In this document: positions 63,785 to 64,000 of the stretch, piece after piece
How positions within the stretch are numbered: the stretch's first letter is position 1
Layout: each line of letters starts with the position of its first letter
Origin: Alphaproteobacteria bacterium
Lineage (GTDB): Bacteria > Pseudomonadota > Alphaproteobacteria > Micavibrionales > Micavibrionaceae
Direction: 5' to 3'
Length of the DNA: 64,000 bases
Assembly (NCBI GenBank): GCA_030427385.1
Contig: JAUHWR010000001.1
Location: 1,240,001 to 1,304,000 of the forward strand
The notes under the pieces: generated by a model
Told to the model about the DNA's origin: nothing
Seen by the model: only the letters and a program-made list of their open reading frames with translations
The model's database searches: none
Translations under genes and position numbers: made by a program

Positions 63785-64000
63785 TCAGTGCGCTAATAAT
63801 AAAAAGCCGCCATTTATACAGAATAAAACAGTGGCAAGAAGCAAAATACGGCAAGATTTTTTCTTTTTACCGTCACATGGCTCGTGAACGCATCCGGTGT
63901 TATGGCAATCGATATATTCACTTATAATATGCAATGTCCACCCTAAGAATAAGACAACTCCTGAAAAAATCATGATTGGAAGCTCATAGACGTGGAGAAC
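63785..64000 (-). CDS. Small two-helix membrane protein, 5' end outside the window
   Basis: The minus-strand frame is open from the window edge to TGA at 63785-63787, giving at least 72 residues. Two membrane helices (IFSGVVLFLGWTLHIIS and ILLLATVLFCINGGFLLLA) flank a short Cys/His-rich, then Lys-rich loop (DCHNTGCVHEPCDGKKKKSC). The ATG at 63973 has no ribosome binding site and the preceding residues (VLHVYELP) look coding, so the true start is probably beyond 64000. I do not know a function; the C-H-x3-C-x-H-x2-C cluster could bind metal or form disulfides. Confidence 0.65.
   Translation of the reverse strand, partial: VLHVYELPIMIFSGVVLFLGWTLHIISEYIDCHNTGCVHEPCDGKKKKSCRILLLATVLFCINGGFLLLAH

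Overview
The window is a gene-dense, AT-rich (about 40% G+C by eye) piece of an alphaproteobacterial chromosome. The lineage call rests on gene content and order: the miaB-phoH-ybeY-corC-lnt block, ntrY-ntrX-trkA-hfq, an ispDF fusion, a pyruvate dehydrogenase E1-beta with its own lipoyl domain, mitochondrion-type complex I accessory proteins (NDUFS4-like, NDUFA9-like), a three-gene cytochrome bc1 operon, ETF-ubiquinone oxidoreductase and an ECF sigma/NrsF pair. I cannot name an order or genus. The cell is an aerobically respiring Gram-negative bacterium with lipoproteins, a lipid A flippase and a SurA-like chaperone. No rRNA, CRISPR array, IS element, prophage or plasmid gene is visible. Two tRNAs are present, and no intergenic gap exceeds about 160 bp.

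Layout. 1-2.1 kb: tail of an unknown gene, tRNA-Arg(TCT), NDUFS4-like protein, NrsF/ECF sigma pair, tRNA-Pro(TGG). 2.1-15.1 kb, mostly minus strand: DUF192 lipoprotein, NhaD-type antiporter, CBS protein, alpha/beta hydrolase, MsbA, a HAD phosphatase with a basic tail, a very long membrane-anchored coiled-coil protein, an alanine/glycine symporter, a PcfJ-like unknown and a 2-hydroxyacid dehydrogenase. 15.2-23.8 kb, plus strand: miaB, phoH, ybeY, corC, a secreted HExxH protein, lnt, an XRE regulator, metK, trmB. 23.8-29.3 kb, minus strand: hfq, trkA, ntrX, ntrY. 29.4-31.6 kb, plus strand: ispDF, pgpA, cinA/pncC. 31.6-41 kb, minus strand: a long pyruvate dehydrogenase/lipoate locus (pdhA, RidA-like, pdhB, pdhC, orf91, NIPSNAP, C39-like, lpdA, membrane orf, lipA, ratA/coq10) read from a good promoter, with one plus-strand gene set between pdhB and pdhC. 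41-58.7 kb: ftsB, yqgE, eno, then small divergent and convergent units (DUF4112, UPF0173, msrA, hisN-like, slt, UDG, ETF-QO, TPR protein, cysQ-like, rsmA, mini-SurA, NDUFA9-like, uvrD, HIT). 58.7-64 kb: petABC, trmL with an apparent CTG start, orf119, gloA, an acyltransferase and the end of a small membrane protein.

How the genes work together. Much of the window feeds respiration: pyruvate dehydrogenase with its lipoyl supply (lipA) and E3, ETF-QO and cytochrome bc1, a COQ10-like quinone-binding protein, and complex I assembly or accessory proteins. A second theme is the envelope: lnt, msbA, slt, SurA-like, ftsB, TPR and coiled-coil proteins. A third is RNA maturation: miaB, ybeY, trmB, trmL, rsmA, hfq.

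Most interesting points. The pdh operon carries unfamiliar passengers (C39-like cysteine-peptidase fold, NIPSNAP, RidA-like, orf91) and has a perfect 8-bp palindrome upstream of its promoter. SurA is reduced to its chaperone core. trmL lacks any canonical start codon. A hairpin could mask the ribosome binding site of a PcfJ-like gene. A TipN-like coiled-coil protein is present. Every convergent gene pair is separated by at most 7 bp or overlaps, and I saw no intrinsic terminator anywhere.
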